From the NCBI GenBank assembly GCA_034670065.1, contig JAXMOG010000004.1:267106-331105 (forward strand): a DNA stretch of 64,000 nucleotides. Reading direction: 5' to 3'. Under the pieces are notes generated by a model. That model ran no database searches and had not been told where the DNA came from. It saw only the letters and a program-made list of their open reading frames with translations. This DNA comes from Mesobacterium_A sp034670065 (lineage in GTDB: Bacteria; Pseudomonadota; Alphaproteobacteria; Rhodobacterales; Rhodobacteraceae). Within the stretch, counting starts at the first letter, position 1; every line of letters begins with the position of its first letter. Position numbers and translations under genes: made by a program. Below are positions 1-8,651 of this stretch, in pieces.

Positions 1-818
1 CCACCCGCAGCATGATGCCAACGCGCGAAGACATGAAACAGACCCTTGGGCCAATGGCACGCGGCAGCACGATTGGCGGCTTTCTGGGGGCCCTGCCCGG
101 CGCCGGTACCGTGATCGCAGCCTTCCTTGCCTATGCCACTGAAGTGCGCTTTGCCAAAGACAAAACACGTTTTGGCAAAGGCGCGATCGAAGGGGTCGCC
201 GCGCCAGAATCCGCCAACAACGCCGCGGCACAAACGGCCTTTATCCCAACCTTGACCATCGGCATTCCCGGCAGCGCGACCATGTCGATCATGCTGGGCG
301 CTCTGATGATCCACGGCATCACACCGGGACCATTGCTGATATCGGATCATCCGACAATATTCTGGGGGCTGATCGCAAGCTTCTGGATCGGCAACCTGTT
401 CTTGCTGGTTCTGAACATCCCATTGATCGGGCTTTGGGTTCGGGTGCTGCAATTCCCTTACAAATACATCTACCCGGTTGTGATCGCTCTTATTTGCATT
501 GGGGTCTTCTCGATGCGGACCAGCGCCTTTGATGTCAGCCTTGTGGTGATCTTTGGCGGCTTGGGTTATCTGTTTCAAAAGGCCGGATATTCGCCTGCTC
601 CGCTGATCCTGGGCTTTGTTCTGGGCCCGATGTTAGAGGAAAACCTGCGCCGCGCGATGCTGATGGCACGCGGTGATCCGATGCGAATGGTCTCTGATCC
701 GCTGACCGGGTCCATATTGGCCTTGTCTGCAATCCTGCTGATCTGGGCTTTGTTGGGCGGCATTCGAAATATGGTCGCCGCCCGCCGGATGGACAAAATC
801 CCCTCGGGCGAAGCCTAA
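1..818 (+). CDS. TctA-family permease of a tripartite tricarboxylate (TTT) transporter, C-terminal part
   Basis: The reading frame is open to the left edge (codons from position 3), so this is the C-terminal half of a TctA large membrane subunit; full-length members have about 500 residues and about 270 are seen. The TctA signatures are present: a GSTIGGFLGALPGAGT glycine-rich segment, GKGAIEGVAAPESANNAA, and the IPGSATMSIMLGALMIHGI segment, followed by hydrophobic helices. It is clearly paralogous to the complete TctA at 8652-10166. TTT systems import carboxylates with a periplasmic Bug-type protein; any tctB/tctC partners lie outside the window. The CoA-transferase gene follows after a short gap, suggesting that the imported carboxylate is activated as a CoA thioester. 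Substrate not predictable. Confidence 0.9.
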   Translation, partial: TRSMMPTREDMKQTLGPMARGSTIGGFLGALPGAGTVIAAFLAYATEVRFAKDKTRFGKGAIEGVAAPESANNAAAQTAFIPTLTIGIPGSATMSIMLGALMIHGITPGPLLISDHPTIFWGLIASFWIGNLFLLVLNIPLIGLWVRVLQFPYKYIYPVVIALICIGVFSMRTSAFDVSLVVIFGGLGYLFQKAGYSPAPLILGFVLGPMLEENLRRAMLMARGDPMRMVSDPLTGSILALSAILLIWALLGGIRNMVAARRMDKIPSGEA

Positions 819-872
819 GCGCCCAAGCCCCCAACACAAACCGCGTGATTGACGCAAATCCAGGAGACGACC

Positions 873-2099
873 GTGGCCGGCAGCATGTCCCATATCAAGG
901 TTCTCGATCTGAGCCGAGTCTTTGCTGGCCCATGGGCTGGTCAGATGTTGGCGGATTTCGGTGCCGAAGTCATCAAGATCGAACATGTCAAAGGCGGGGA
1001 TGATGTGCGGCGCATGGGCGTACCGCATCTGGATGATGATGGAAACGAGACGGAACTGACATCGTCATTTCTATCCATGAACCGCGGCAAGCAATCGCTG
1101 GCAATTGATCTGTCAAAACCCGAGGGCCAAAACATCTTGGTAAAGCTTGTCGAACAGGCGGATGTTTTGATCGAAAACTTCAAGGTCGGCAATCTGGCAA
1201 AATTCAACCTTGATTACGATACGCTGTCCAAGGTGAACCCGCGCCTGATCTATTGCTCGATCACCGGTTTTGGGCAAACCGGATCCCGCGCGCATCTGCC
1301 CGGATACGACCCAATCTTTCAGGCGATGACCGGCGTTATGAGCATCACCGGCGTTGCCGAAGGGCAGCCCGGCGCCGGACCAAATCTGGTTGGTTATTCA
1401 ATCTCTGACATCAACGCGGGCTACTATGCGGTTATCGCCATCTTGGCCGCGCTGAATCACCGCGATGCCGGTGGGGGATCAGGGCAGCACCTGGATATCG
1501 CGCTGTATGACGCGCAAGTGCACGCCTCATCTCATGTTGCAATGAACTATCTGTCCAATGGCCGGGTTCCCAAACGCAACGGCACCGCATCACAGATCAC
1601 CTGCCCCTGGCAAGTCTTTGATGCTGCAGACAAACCTATCATGATTGCCGTTGGAAATGACGCACAATTCCGCCGCCTGTGTGCCCTTTTGACATGCCCT
1701 GAACTGGCCGAAGATCCGCGTTTCGCCACCAATTTGGAACGTGTGCGGCACAAAGAAACGCTGGTGCCCATGCTGGCAGAGCGGATCATCAAATGGGCTG
1801 CCGAAGACCTGCAACAAAAGCTGGAAGATGTCGGCATCGCCGCTGGCCCCATTCTGGGTTTTGACGAAGTCTTGGACAGCCAACAGGTCAAGGAACGCGG
1901 CCTGAAAAAGACAATGCAACATCCAACGGCAGGCGACATCGAGGTGATTGCCAACCCGATTGTCTTCTCCGAAACGCCCAATGTTTATGAGCACACCGCG
2001 CCAGAGTTTGGCGCGGATACGGATGCAGTCCTGCAAGGCCATTTGGGTCTGTCAGACCAAGATATCGCGACATTGCGGTCCAAAGGTATAATTCGCTGA
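873..2099 (+). CDS. CaiB/BaiF (class III) CoA-transferase
   Basis: Transfers CoA between an acyl-CoA donor and a carboxylic acid in the cytoplasm. The N-terminus SHIKVLDLSRVFAGPWAGQ is the family hallmark; the predicted catalytic aspartate is Asp179 in SISDINAGYYA; about 408 residues, normal for the family. I start at GTG 873 because AGGAG at 862-866 lies 6-7 nt upstream; a TTG at 849 extends further but has no visible ribosome site, and ATG 885 is a third option. The upstream TctA suggests import plus CoA activation of one substrate. A second family member lies at 17530-18714. The substrate cannot be read from sequence. Confidence 0.9.
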   Translation: MAGSMSHIKVLDLSRVFAGPWAGQMLADFGAEVIKIEHVKGGDDVRRMGVPHLDDDGNETELTSSFLSMNRGKQSLAIDLSKPEGQNILVKLVEQADVLIENFKVGNLAKFNLDYDTLSKVNPRLIYCSITGFGQTGSRAHLPGYDPIFQAMTGVMSITGVAEGQPGAGPNLVGYSISDINAGYYAVIAILAALNHRDAGGGSGQHLDIALYDAQVHASSHVAMNYLSNGRVPKRNGTASQITCPWQVFDAADKPIMIAVGNDAQFRRLCALLTCPELAEDPRFATNLERVRHKETLVPMLAERIIKWAAEDLQQKLEDVGIAAGPILGFDEVLDSQQVKERGLKKTMQHPTAGDIEVIANPIVFSETPNVYEHTAPEFGADTDAVLQGHLGLSDQDIATLRSKGIIR

Positions 2100-2192
2100 T
2101 CGTTGGTAACGCACCAACCAAGCCCAGATCAGTGCCGCAGCGCGGATATGGTGACCAGTTCATCGCCAGCTGCTCTGCGCCGCCACCCGGCG

Positions 2193-2795
2193 TTACGTCG
2201 TCGGGCGCGGCATGACGAAAACCTCGTCTATGATGGCATAGTCCAAATACCCAAGACGGGCCAAGGGCCGCACGCGTGTCACATCGACCTTACCATCCAC
2301 GATCACTTCGTCTGCGATATGAATGCCAACAACCTCTCCAAAGATCACATCAGAAACGGCTTTGGTGCCATCGCGAGCTGTCAGCGAAACGACTTTGTTC
2401 AACACGCATTCCAATGCGACCGGCGTGGCGGCAACGCGTGGCACAGCAACATTCCGGCACGGCGCCTTGGCCAATCTCGCCAGATCGAATTCGTCAACCG
2501 ACGCATCAACCGCCTTCGATGACGTATTGAGCGCGTCCTTCAACGCGCCCACCGCCATATTGACCACGAATTCGCCTGTCGCTTCGATATTCGTCTGGCT
2601 GTCTTTGCGCCCTGCGGATGAGAACATGATGAACGGCGGCACGCTCGAGACGGCGTTGAAAAAGCTGTACGGAGCAAGGTTCGCCACCCCATCCGAAGAC
2701 AGGCTGGATATCCATCCAATGGGGCGCGGTGCCACCAAAGCGTTAAAGGGATTATGGGCCAACCCATGGGGTTCGCTCCTTGGATCGTAGAACAT
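2193..2795 (-). CDS. Flavin reductase-like domain protein (FMN-binding split barrel)
   Basis: 200 residues. The N-terminus with NPFNALVAPRPIGWISS and the following NLAPYSFFNAVSSVPPFIMFS match the flavin-reductase-like split-barrel family (DIM6/NTAB type), which binds FMN and either reduces flavin for a two-component oxygenase or has its own oxidoreductase role. No oxygenase partner is adjacent, so the role is open. It is divergent from the MaoC gene, sharing an AT-rich promoter region at 2796-2883, and convergent with the CoA-transferase. Confidence 0.8.
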   Translation of the reverse strand: MFYDPRSEPHGLAHNPFNALVAPRPIGWISSLSSDGVANLAPYSFFNAVSSVPPFIMFSSAGRKDSQTNIEATGEFVVNMAVGALKDALNTSSKAVDASVDEFDLARLAKAPCRNVAVPRVAATPVALECVLNKVVSLTARDGTKAVSDVIFGEVVGIHIADEVIVDGKVDVTRVRPLARLGYLDYAIIDEVFVMPRPTT

Positions 2796-2883
2796 TCACA
2801 TCCCTCCCTGGTGGATTTACTCTATAAATCTATGTTTATATCTTTTATAACGCGAGGCAACGGAATTTGCATCGGAGACCTGG
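2796..2883. promoter_or_regulatory. AT-rich divergent promoter region with inverted repeats
   Basis: The short gap between two divergent genes is strikingly AT-rich in its right half (about 2819-2851). It contains TATAAA at 2823-2828 facing TTTATA at 2835-2840, and TTTTATAA at 2843-2850. Similar ATAAAA/TTTTAT arms occur at 15109-15126 and 19759-19778. This could be an operator for the GntR/UTRA regulator encoded at 15173-15937; that link is inference. Confidence 0.45.
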
Positions 2884-3342
2884 ATGCTGACATTGGAGAC
2901 TCCCGAAGAATTCGGCAAGCATATTGGCCTGAAGCTTGGCCCAACCGAATGGCGGACCATATCCCAAACCGAAATATCCGGCTTTGCTGACCTGACCGGA
3001 GATGATCACTGGATTCACGTAGACGCGGACCGCGCAGCGCAGGAAACCCCTGGCGGGCGTACTATCGTTCACGGGCTTTATATGCTGTCCTTGATCCCAA
3101 AATGGCAGCGCCAGCTGTTTCACATCCAACGCCGGGGCGCCGGGTTGCTGTGCGGATACGACAAGGTGCGATTTGTTCTGACAGTGCACGTGGAGACACC
3201 AATCAGATTGCATCAGGTTGTCAGCGCGGTTTCGCCTCACGCCAAAGGCACAAAAATCACGCTGACCAACACCATCGAAACACAAGAGCCAGGACGCACC
3301 GCCTTGGCAGCTGAAAGCATCCTTTTGATTGCAGGCGCCTAA
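2884..3342 (+). CDS. MaoC-like / NodN-like hot-dog dehydratase
   Basis: 152 residues, single hot-dog domain. The sequence FADLTGDDHWIHVDADRA carries the Asp-x4-His hydratase signature of (R)-specific enoyl-CoA hydratases/NodN proteins, and a later GGRTIVHGLYMLSLIP matches the dimer-core segment. It likely hydrates an enoyl-CoA produced by the acyl-CoA dehydrogenase pair that follows (3375-5644), with which it forms an operon. Starts with ATG 2884. Confidence 0.85.
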   Translation: MLTLETPEEFGKHIGLKLGPTEWRTISQTEISGFADLTGDDHWIHVDADRAAQETPGGRTIVHGLYMLSLIPKWQRQLFHIQRRGAGLLCGYDKVRFVLTVHVETPIRLHQVVSAVSPHAKGTKITLTNTIETQEPGRTALAAESILLIAGA

Positions 3343-3374
3343 ACGCCAGACTTTTACGAACCGAGGAGACTCCT

Positions 3375-4463
3375 TTGACAACGCAAAGCGAAGAATGGGC
3401 TGAAAACATTCGAATGCTGGTGGAAAGTGCGGGTGCGGTTGTTCCGGAAGACGGCTCCTTAGACCGCATCCGTGCAGCACGCCATCAGGCACCGGGGTTT
3501 GAGCGTGATGTTTGGTCCACGATGGGCGAAATGGGTTGGCTGGCCATTCTATCAAACGAAGACGTTGGCGGGTTGGGCCTTGGCCTGCGCGAAGCCGTGG
3601 CCTTGTGCGCAGTACTGGGGCGCGGTTTGGTCCCGGAACCCGCTGTGTCGGCACTGCATGCGATCCGCCTAACGGAACAAGCAGGCGCAGTACCACAAGA
3701 TGCCCTGACAGGCGACATCGTCATGGTTGCGGCATGGCAGTCTTCACCCCTTTCCCTAGAGCCATCCAAGGGTGTTGAGCTGACAGATGGCACGTTGTCT
3801 GGCACAAAGATTGCCGTTGATGGCGGCACCGGCGCCGATGTCTTTGCGGTCACAACACCGCAAGGTTTGGTGTTGGTGCCACGCGATGCGGCCGGTCTGA
3901 CGAGCACGGCCATTCCGATGCATGATGGGACGATCTGTGCAGAACTGCACTTTGATCGGGTTGCCGCCACATCTCTGCCGTGCCCCGATGTGGACAACCC
4001 TCTGTACGAAGCGATGTTGCTGCACGCAGGATATCTTATGGGGGTGTCCGAACAGGCATTTGAAATCACGTTGGACTATCTGCGCGTGCGCAAACAGTTT
4101 GACGTTCCCATCGGCAGCTTTCAGGCGTTGCAGCACCGCGCGACCGAGATCAAGGTTCAGCTTGAATTGGCGCGCGCTGCAATCCATGCCGCGGCAACAG
4201 CCCTTGACCACAAGGCCGAAGCAACGGTCGCCCAAATGTCTGTCCTGCGCGCCCGAACTCGCGCAGGTGGGTTGGCACGGCTGGTAGCACGCGAAGCGGT
4301 TCAGATGCATGGGGCCATTGGCTACACCGATGAAGCCGATATCGGCCTTTACACCCGCAAGGTGATGGTGGCCGCCGGTCAATACGGGTCTGATGCCCCT
4401 CTTCGATCTCAATTTATGGCGTTGCGTGAAACCGTGCGCGACCAACAGGGGGCATGCGCATGA
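3375..4463 (+). CDS. Acyl-CoA dehydrogenase family protein, first of a coupled pair
   Basis: 362 residues, FAD-dependent acyl-CoA dehydrogenase fold. The C-terminal domain is clear (VRKQFDVPIGSFQALQHR, then VQMHGAIGYTDEADIGLY), while the N-terminal domain is divergent and short. TTG start at 3375 supported by AGGAGA at 3364-3369. The stop overlaps the start of the next acyl-CoA dehydrogenase gene, and the size difference (362 against 396) resembles heteromeric alpha2beta2 acyl-CoA dehydrogenases used on bulky substrates. A heteromer is inference; each could also work alone. Confidence 0.88.
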   Translation: MTTQSEEWAENIRMLVESAGAVVPEDGSLDRIRAARHQAPGFERDVWSTMGEMGWLAILSNEDVGGLGLGLREAVALCAVLGRGLVPEPAVSALHAIRLTEQAGAVPQDALTGDIVMVAAWQSSPLSLEPSKGVELTDGTLSGTKIAVDGGTGADVFAVTTPQGLVLVPRDAAGLTSTAIPMHDGTICAELHFDRVAATSLPCPDVDNPLYEAMLLHAGYLMGVSEQAFEITLDYLRVRKQFDVPIGSFQALQHRATEIKVQLELARAAIHAAATALDHKAEATVAQMSVLRARTRAGGLARLVAREAVQMHGAIGYTDEADIGLYTRKVMVAAGQYGSDAPLRSQFMALRETVRDQQGACA

Positions 4464-5644
4464 CTGTTTCTCCACCTTTCGTTGCGGCTCATCCCCCGCA
4501 TCCCGATTTCAACGCCATGACGGATGCAGAATTTCGCACCTGCGTGCGTGAATTTGTTCAGACCAACTACCCAGATATTCCGCGTTTTGCGCAGCGTCGG
4601 CTGCGGTGGCCCGAAGTCAGCCCTTGGTACGCGATCCTTGCCGAAAAGGGTTGGATTGCTCCCACCTGGCCACAAAACCTTGGCGGTATGGGGCTGGAGG
4701 CGTCAAAACACCTGATCCTGATCGAGGAATACGAACGCCACGGCTGCGCGCGGGTGCATGACATCGGCACAGTGATGTTGGGCCCGCTGTTGATGCAATA
4801 CGGCACGCAAGATCAACAAGACCTCTACCTGCCGCGTATCCTGCGGGGCGAAGATGTCTGGGCGCAAGGCTATAGCGAACCCGGCGCAGGATCAGACCTG
4901 GCCGCCTTGCGCACCGAAGCCCTGCGCGACGGTGATACCTGGGTGATCAACGGCCAAAAAACATGGGTCACGCTGGGCGCGGATGCCAACATGGTGTTCG
5001 TTTTGGCCCGAACCGACAAGACGGTCAAAAAACAAGCCGGGATCAGCTTTCTGCTCGTCCCGATGGATGCCGACGGCGTAACAGTTCGGCCCATTGAAAA
5101 CCTAGAAGGCCATGCAGAGTTTTGCGAAATCTTCTTTGACAATGTGCGCATTCCGTTGGGCAACATTGTTGGAGAGGTGAACCAGGGTTGGAGCATGGCA
5201 AAAGCGCTGCTGGGGCACGAACGTGTCTTTATCGGCGCGCCGCGTTTGTCGGCCAATGCGCTGGCACGTTTGGAAGCCATCGCGCGGCGCGAAGGGCTGT
5301 GGCACGATCCTGCTTTCCGCGACAGGTTTGCCGTGCTTGCAATGGACCTGGCCGACTTGACCGACTTGTTTGAATCCTACGTTCAGCGCCTGCGCGATGG
5401 CACGCCGATTGGCCCCGATGTTGGCACGCTGAAGATTTTCCAAAGTGAGCTGTATCAACGGATTTCAGAAGAGATGATGATGATCTCCGGCAGCTTGGCA
5501 GGAATGAAAATCGGTGACGATGGGGATCGCCAGATGGATGCCGCCGGCACCTTTTTGGCCGCGCGTCCGACAACCATTTTTGGCGGTTCTACCGAGGTCA
5601 TGCGCAACGTTCTGGCGCGGGGCAGTTTAGGACTGCCCAAGTAA
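4460..5644 (+). CDS. Acyl-CoA dehydrogenase family protein, second of a coupled pair
   Basis: About 394 residues. Flavin-binding signature QGYSEPGAGSDLAAL, substrate/flavin segment VINGQKTWVTLGADANM, and a C-terminal IFGGSTEVMRNVLARG. ATG 4460 overlaps the upstream stop as ATGA; ATG 4454 is in frame and also possible. The MaoC, ACAD and ACAD genes form one operon that ends in the hairpin at 5694-5722. The catalytic base position cannot be assigned with certainty: the C-terminal motif has glycine where medium-chain enzymes have Glu, as in members that carry the base in an internal helix. Confidence 0.92.
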   Translation: MTVSPPFVAAHPPHPDFNAMTDAEFRTCVREFVQTNYPDIPRFAQRRLRWPEVSPWYAILAEKGWIAPTWPQNLGGMGLEASKHLILIEEYERHGCARVHDIGTVMLGPLLMQYGTQDQQDLYLPRILRGEDVWAQGYSEPGAGSDLAALRTEALRDGDTWVINGQKTWVTLGADANMVFVLARTDKTVKKQAGISFLLVPMDADGVTVRPIENLEGHAEFCEIFFDNVRIPLGNIVGEVNQGWSMAKALLGHERVFIGAPRLSANALARLEAIARREGLWHDPAFRDRFAVLAMDLADLTDLFESYVQRLRDGTPIGPDVGTLKIFQSELYQRISEEMMMISGSLAGMKIGDDGDRQMDAAGTFLAARPTTIFGGSTEVMRNVLARGSLGLPK

Positions 5645-5693
5645 CAGAATACCGGGCACAGAACTTGTTCCGCCTGTCACCCCATCGAAAATA

Positions 5694-5722
5694 CGCCAAG
5701 GTCGGCTTTGCTGACCTTGGCG
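5694..5722. terminator. Hairpin terminator between convergent genes
   Basis: CGCCAAGGTC (5694-5703) is the exact complement of GACCTTGGCG (5713-5722), with inner pairs shortening the loop. It follows the ACAD stop by 50 nt and is 74 nt from the convergent hydrolase stop. A T-rich stretch (GATTGTTTG) follows on the plus strand, so it most likely ends the MaoC-ACAD operon. Confidence 0.7.
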
Positions 5723-5795
5723 ATTGTTTGTGGGATGTTCGAAATTCCAGCTACAGGCGTTCTGGCCTGTACGAACGACACATAGCCATCCGCCT

Positions 5796-6593
5796 CTAAG
5801 AAAGCGTTTCATCAACCCATTTCACGATCTCGCGCGCCACGGTGTCTGGCAATTCATCCGGCAAGGCATGGCTGGCGCCGTCTACGGTAACAAGCGTCAC
5901 CCGGCCTGGAAATTCGTTTACATAGACGTCACGGGCATCTGCAGGGCGGAAGGGATCCTGCAACCCAACAATATCCAAGACAGGCGCAGACCCGCTGGGC
6001 CACCAGCTGTCACGATCCGTGCGGCCACGTGCAGCCCGTTGCGCCAGCACCAAATCACCACTCCAGCCTGTCAGATAGGGGCGTGGGTCGTTGCCTGGCG
6101 CGAAAAACGCCAAACGCAGCGCATCCAGGCGCGCCTCTTCTGGCTGATCCGGGGACATGGCGACATTGATGGCTTGGGAAAGTTCTGCAGGCCAGGTGCC
6201 GCCCCCCGCCGCGATCAGCACCAACCCATCAATCAGGTCAGGCCGGTCCTGTGTCATTGTTCTGGCGATCCAACACCCATATGCGTGCCCGGCGACAATG
6301 CAGCCATTGGGATGCGGCTCTGCTTCGATGACGGCAGCGGCATCTGCGGCCAGATCATGAAAATCAACCGTATCCATCGGCCCGACAGACCCGCCCGTTC
6401 CGCGCGGCCAAGGCAGCAAAACAAGGAACCCCGCCTCGGCCAAAGCCTCTGCCAGCTCAACAAAATCTTCTGGCCCGCGCCCAGTAGACGCAATTAGGCA
6501 GATCGACGGGCCAGTCACATTGGCGGGTTCCACAACGCCATAGGCGATCTTTGCATCCGCGTTTTCAACATATCTCACCGTAGGGATGGCCAA
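5796..6593 (-). CDS. Alpha/beta hydrolase-fold protein lacking the nucleophilic serine
   Basis: 265 residues. The fold is recognisable: core strands, a nucleophile elbow, an acid region (GLQDPFRPADARD) and a C-terminal His in GASHALPDE. However, the elbow reads Gly-His-Ala-Tyr-Gly (residues 102-106): Ala104 sits where Ser is expected, and the codon GCA is unambiguous. The protein may be a non-hydrolytic member, use another mechanism, or be degenerate; the frame is intact. Start appears to be TTG 6593 with GAGGTGA upstream. It lies just downstream of the hydroxyacid dehydrogenase gene and tct operon, same strand. Confidence 0.75.
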   Translation of the reverse strand: MAIPTVRYVENADAKIAYGVVEPANVTGPSICLIASTGRGPEDFVELAEALAEAGFLVLLPWPRGTGGSVGPMDTVDFHDLAADAAAVIEAEPHPNGCIVAGHAYGCWIARTMTQDRPDLIDGLVLIAAGGGTWPAELSQAINVAMSPDQPEEARLDALRLAFFAPGNDPRPYLTGWSGDLVLAQRAARGRTDRDSWWPSGSAPVLDIVGLQDPFRPADARDVYVNEFPGRVTLVTVDGASHALPDELPDTVAREIVKWVDETLS

Positions 6594-6631
6594 ATCGTCA
6601 CCTCAAATCTTCTGGGGCATCTGCCCGAATT

Positions 6632-7594
6632 TCATGTCAGCCGACGAGGCGGATTTCCATCCAGCCAACCGGCGATGTCATCGACCACATCGCGGTAATA
6701 CGCGCGATAATTCTCTTGGGTCACATATCCAATATGCGGCGTCGCCAGCACATTGCTGAGCGTGCGAAACGGGTGGTCAACCGCCAATGGCTCCTGCTCA
6801 AAAACATCCAGAACCGCCCCGCCAATCCGCTTGTCCTGAAGGGCTTTGATCAGTGCGGGTTCATCAACCAAAGGCCCGCGCGCGGTGTTCATAAACACTG
6901 CGTCCGGCCGCATCTGGCTCAACATCTTGGCCGTCACGAACCCGCGTGTATTTTCAGTTAACGCCAGTTGAATACACACCACGTCGCTTGTCTGGAAAAG
7001 CACATCCAGCGAAACAGCTTCAATCCCTAACGTCTCGCAACGCGACGCCTGATCTGTGCGGGTCCATCCGCAAACATCCATTCGAAAGGCCTGGCCAAAA
7101 CGAGCTATTCGCCGGCCTTGCCGACCCAAACCCACAACCCCCAAACGGCGCCCTTCCAGCGTACGGCCAAGACCGATCTGCCAAGGTCCGCCCTCGCGAA
7201 AATTCGCCATTTCTTCGGGAATGTTGCGCATAAAGGCGATCAGCGCGCCCCAACCAAGTTCGGCCACGGAACCCCGCTCGCTCCCGGTGCCGCACACAAC
7301 GATATTCAGCGCATGCGCGGCGACCAAATCGATGCTGCGATTGCGCATGCCTGTGGTGATAAGCAGTTTCAGCTTGGGCAATCGTCGCAGCAGGCTTTCG
7401 GAAAACACCGTGCGCTCGCGCATGGCGACAATAACCGCACAATCCGCCAACGCGTCAGCCACGCTATCCTCATCCCCCAGATGTGTTTCATACCGCCGAA
7501 GCGTCACACGCCCATCAAGAACCGACCAATCAGCGCTGGCAAAGGCCGCGTTCTGATAGTCGTCAAGAATGGCGCAGATCGGTCTGTCGGGCAT
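6632..7594 (-). CDS. D-2-hydroxyacid dehydrogenase family protein (NAD-dependent)
   Basis: 320 residues, formate/glycerate dehydrogenase type. NAD-binding motif VVGLGRQGRRIARFG; catalytic triad residues are visible as Arg in NTARGPLVDE, Glu in DVFEQEP and His in TPHIGYVT. It reduces a 2-oxo acid or oxidises a D-2-hydroxy acid in the cytoplasm. It lies 37 nt upstream of the Ala-elbow hydrolase and directly downstream of the tctC terminator, so it probably has its own promoter in the short gap to 7615. Substrate unknown. Confidence 0.88.
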   Translation of the reverse strand: MPDRPICAILDDYQNAAFASADWSVLDGRVTLRRYETHLGDEDSVADALADCAVIVAMRERTVFSESLLRRLPKLKLLITTGMRNRSIDLVAAHALNIVVCGTGSERGSVAELGWGALIAFMRNIPEEMANFREGGPWQIGLGRTLEGRRLGVVGLGRQGRRIARFGQAFRMDVCGWTRTDQASRCETLGIEAVSLDVLFQTSDVVCIQLALTENTRGFVTAKMLSQMRPDAVFMNTARGPLVDEPALIKALQDKRIGGAVLDVFEQEPLAVDHPFRTLSNVLATPHIGYVTQENYRAYYRDVVDDIAGWLDGNPPRRLT

Positions 7595-7616
7595 TTGGAA
7601 TAAGGCATCTCAAAAC

Positions 7617-7653
7617 GAAAAAAGCCCGACCACGCAGAACACGCGGTCGGGCT
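7617..7653 (-). terminator. Rho-independent terminator of the tctBAC operon
   Basis: On the minus strand AGCCCGACC is followed, after a 13-nt loop, by GGTCGGGCT and a run of T residues (7617-7622 read as A on the plus strand). The first arm on the plus strand is 7623-7631 and the second 7645-7653. It begins only 9 nt beyond the tctC stop. Confidence 0.85.
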
Positions 7654-7662
7654 GGTGTTGTT

Positions 7663-8613
7663 TTACTTCTTGATGCCAGCGGCGTCGGCGATGCCCTGCC
7701 ACTTGGTCAGCTCGGTATCAATCTGCGTTTTGAATTCCGCAGTTGTGTTCCCATTCAGCGTCCATTCCAGCGGTGTCACTGTGTCAATGAACGTCTGGTT
7801 TTCAAGGGCTTCTTTGATGTCTGCGTTAACCTGTTCAACAATGGCCATGTCAGTTCCGCCAGGCGCAAAGACACCCAACCACTGTTTGATCTCAAGGTCG
7901 GTATAACCCAGTTCTGCAGCAGCAGGCACATCAGGCAGAACGTCGATACGCTCGTTGCCAAGAACGGCCAAGGCTCTGACTTTGCCTGCTTCCAGGTTCT
8001 TGCCAGCCGAGCTGATGCTCGAACCATAGATGTCCGTCTCGTTGCTCAGGATCGAAACAACAGCTGGGCCGCCGCCTTTGAAGTGAACAACATCAACATT
8101 CGCACCGCTATCCGCGATGAATTTTTCCATTGCGAAGTGGGTGGTTGTACCCAGACCTGCGGTTGCCGCGAATTTCGGGCTTGCCTTGCTGGCCTCAATG
8201 AACTGCTCAAGCGTCTCATAGGGCGAGTCCGCATTGGTGATCAGAACAAAGGATACATGGCCCACGTTGATGATTGGGGTCAGGTCTGTACGGGAATCAA
8301 ACGGCAGATCCGGTTGGATCGAAGGCGCGGTAACAAACGCCGAAGACGTCATCAGCAAGGTGTGGCCGTCAGGCTCTGCCTGCGCAACATGGGCCGTGCC
8401 GATCATTGATCCGCCACCGGGCTTGTTGTCGACAACAACGGGCTGACCCCATTTCGCTTCCAGATATGGCGCCAGATAGCGGGTGAACACATCGGTGTTC
8501 CCTGATGGCGAATACGGGACCACAATTGTGACCGGTCCGGTTGGGAAGTCGGCGGCATGAGCCGGCATCGCCAACCCCAAAGCCGTCAACGCAGCTGCGA
8601 TAAATTTTTTCAT
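7663..8613 (-). CDS. tctC: TctC/Bug-family periplasmic solute-binding protein
   Basis: 316 residues. An N-terminal signal peptide (MKKFIAAALTALGLAMPAHA, cleavage likely after residue 20) precedes the Bug-family core; PVTIVVPYSPSGNTD is the classic start of the mature ligand-binding lobe. It captures a carboxylate in the periplasm for the TctAB permease encoded just upstream. Start ATG 8613 chosen because GGAGG lies 6 nt upstream; the open frame extends 34 codons further but overlaps no signal. Gene order here is tctB-tctA-tctC on the minus strand, ending in a strong terminator. Confidence 0.93.
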   Translation of the reverse strand: MKKFIAAALTALGLAMPAHAADFPTGPVTIVVPYSPSGNTDVFTRYLAPYLEAKWGQPVVVDNKPGGGSMIGTAHVAQAEPDGHTLLMTSSAFVTAPSIQPDLPFDSRTDLTPIINVGHVSFVLITNADSPYETLEQFIEASKASPKFAATAGLGTTTHFAMEKFIADSGANVDVVHFKGGGPAVVSILSNETDIYGSSISSAGKNLEAGKVRALAVLGNERIDVLPDVPAAAELGYTDLEIKQWLGVFAPGGTDMAIVEQVNADIKEALENQTFIDTVTPLEWTLNGNTTAEFKTQIDTELTKWQGIADAAGIKK

Positions 8614-8651
8614 TGTTTCCTCCAATAGTTGGTCTGTTCTTTTCGTTGTCG

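Noticed and set aside
7483..8409. 308-codon plus-strand frame opposite tctC.
   Set aside because: Antisense to a convincing TctC gene; high-GC third positions commonly keep the opposite strand open.
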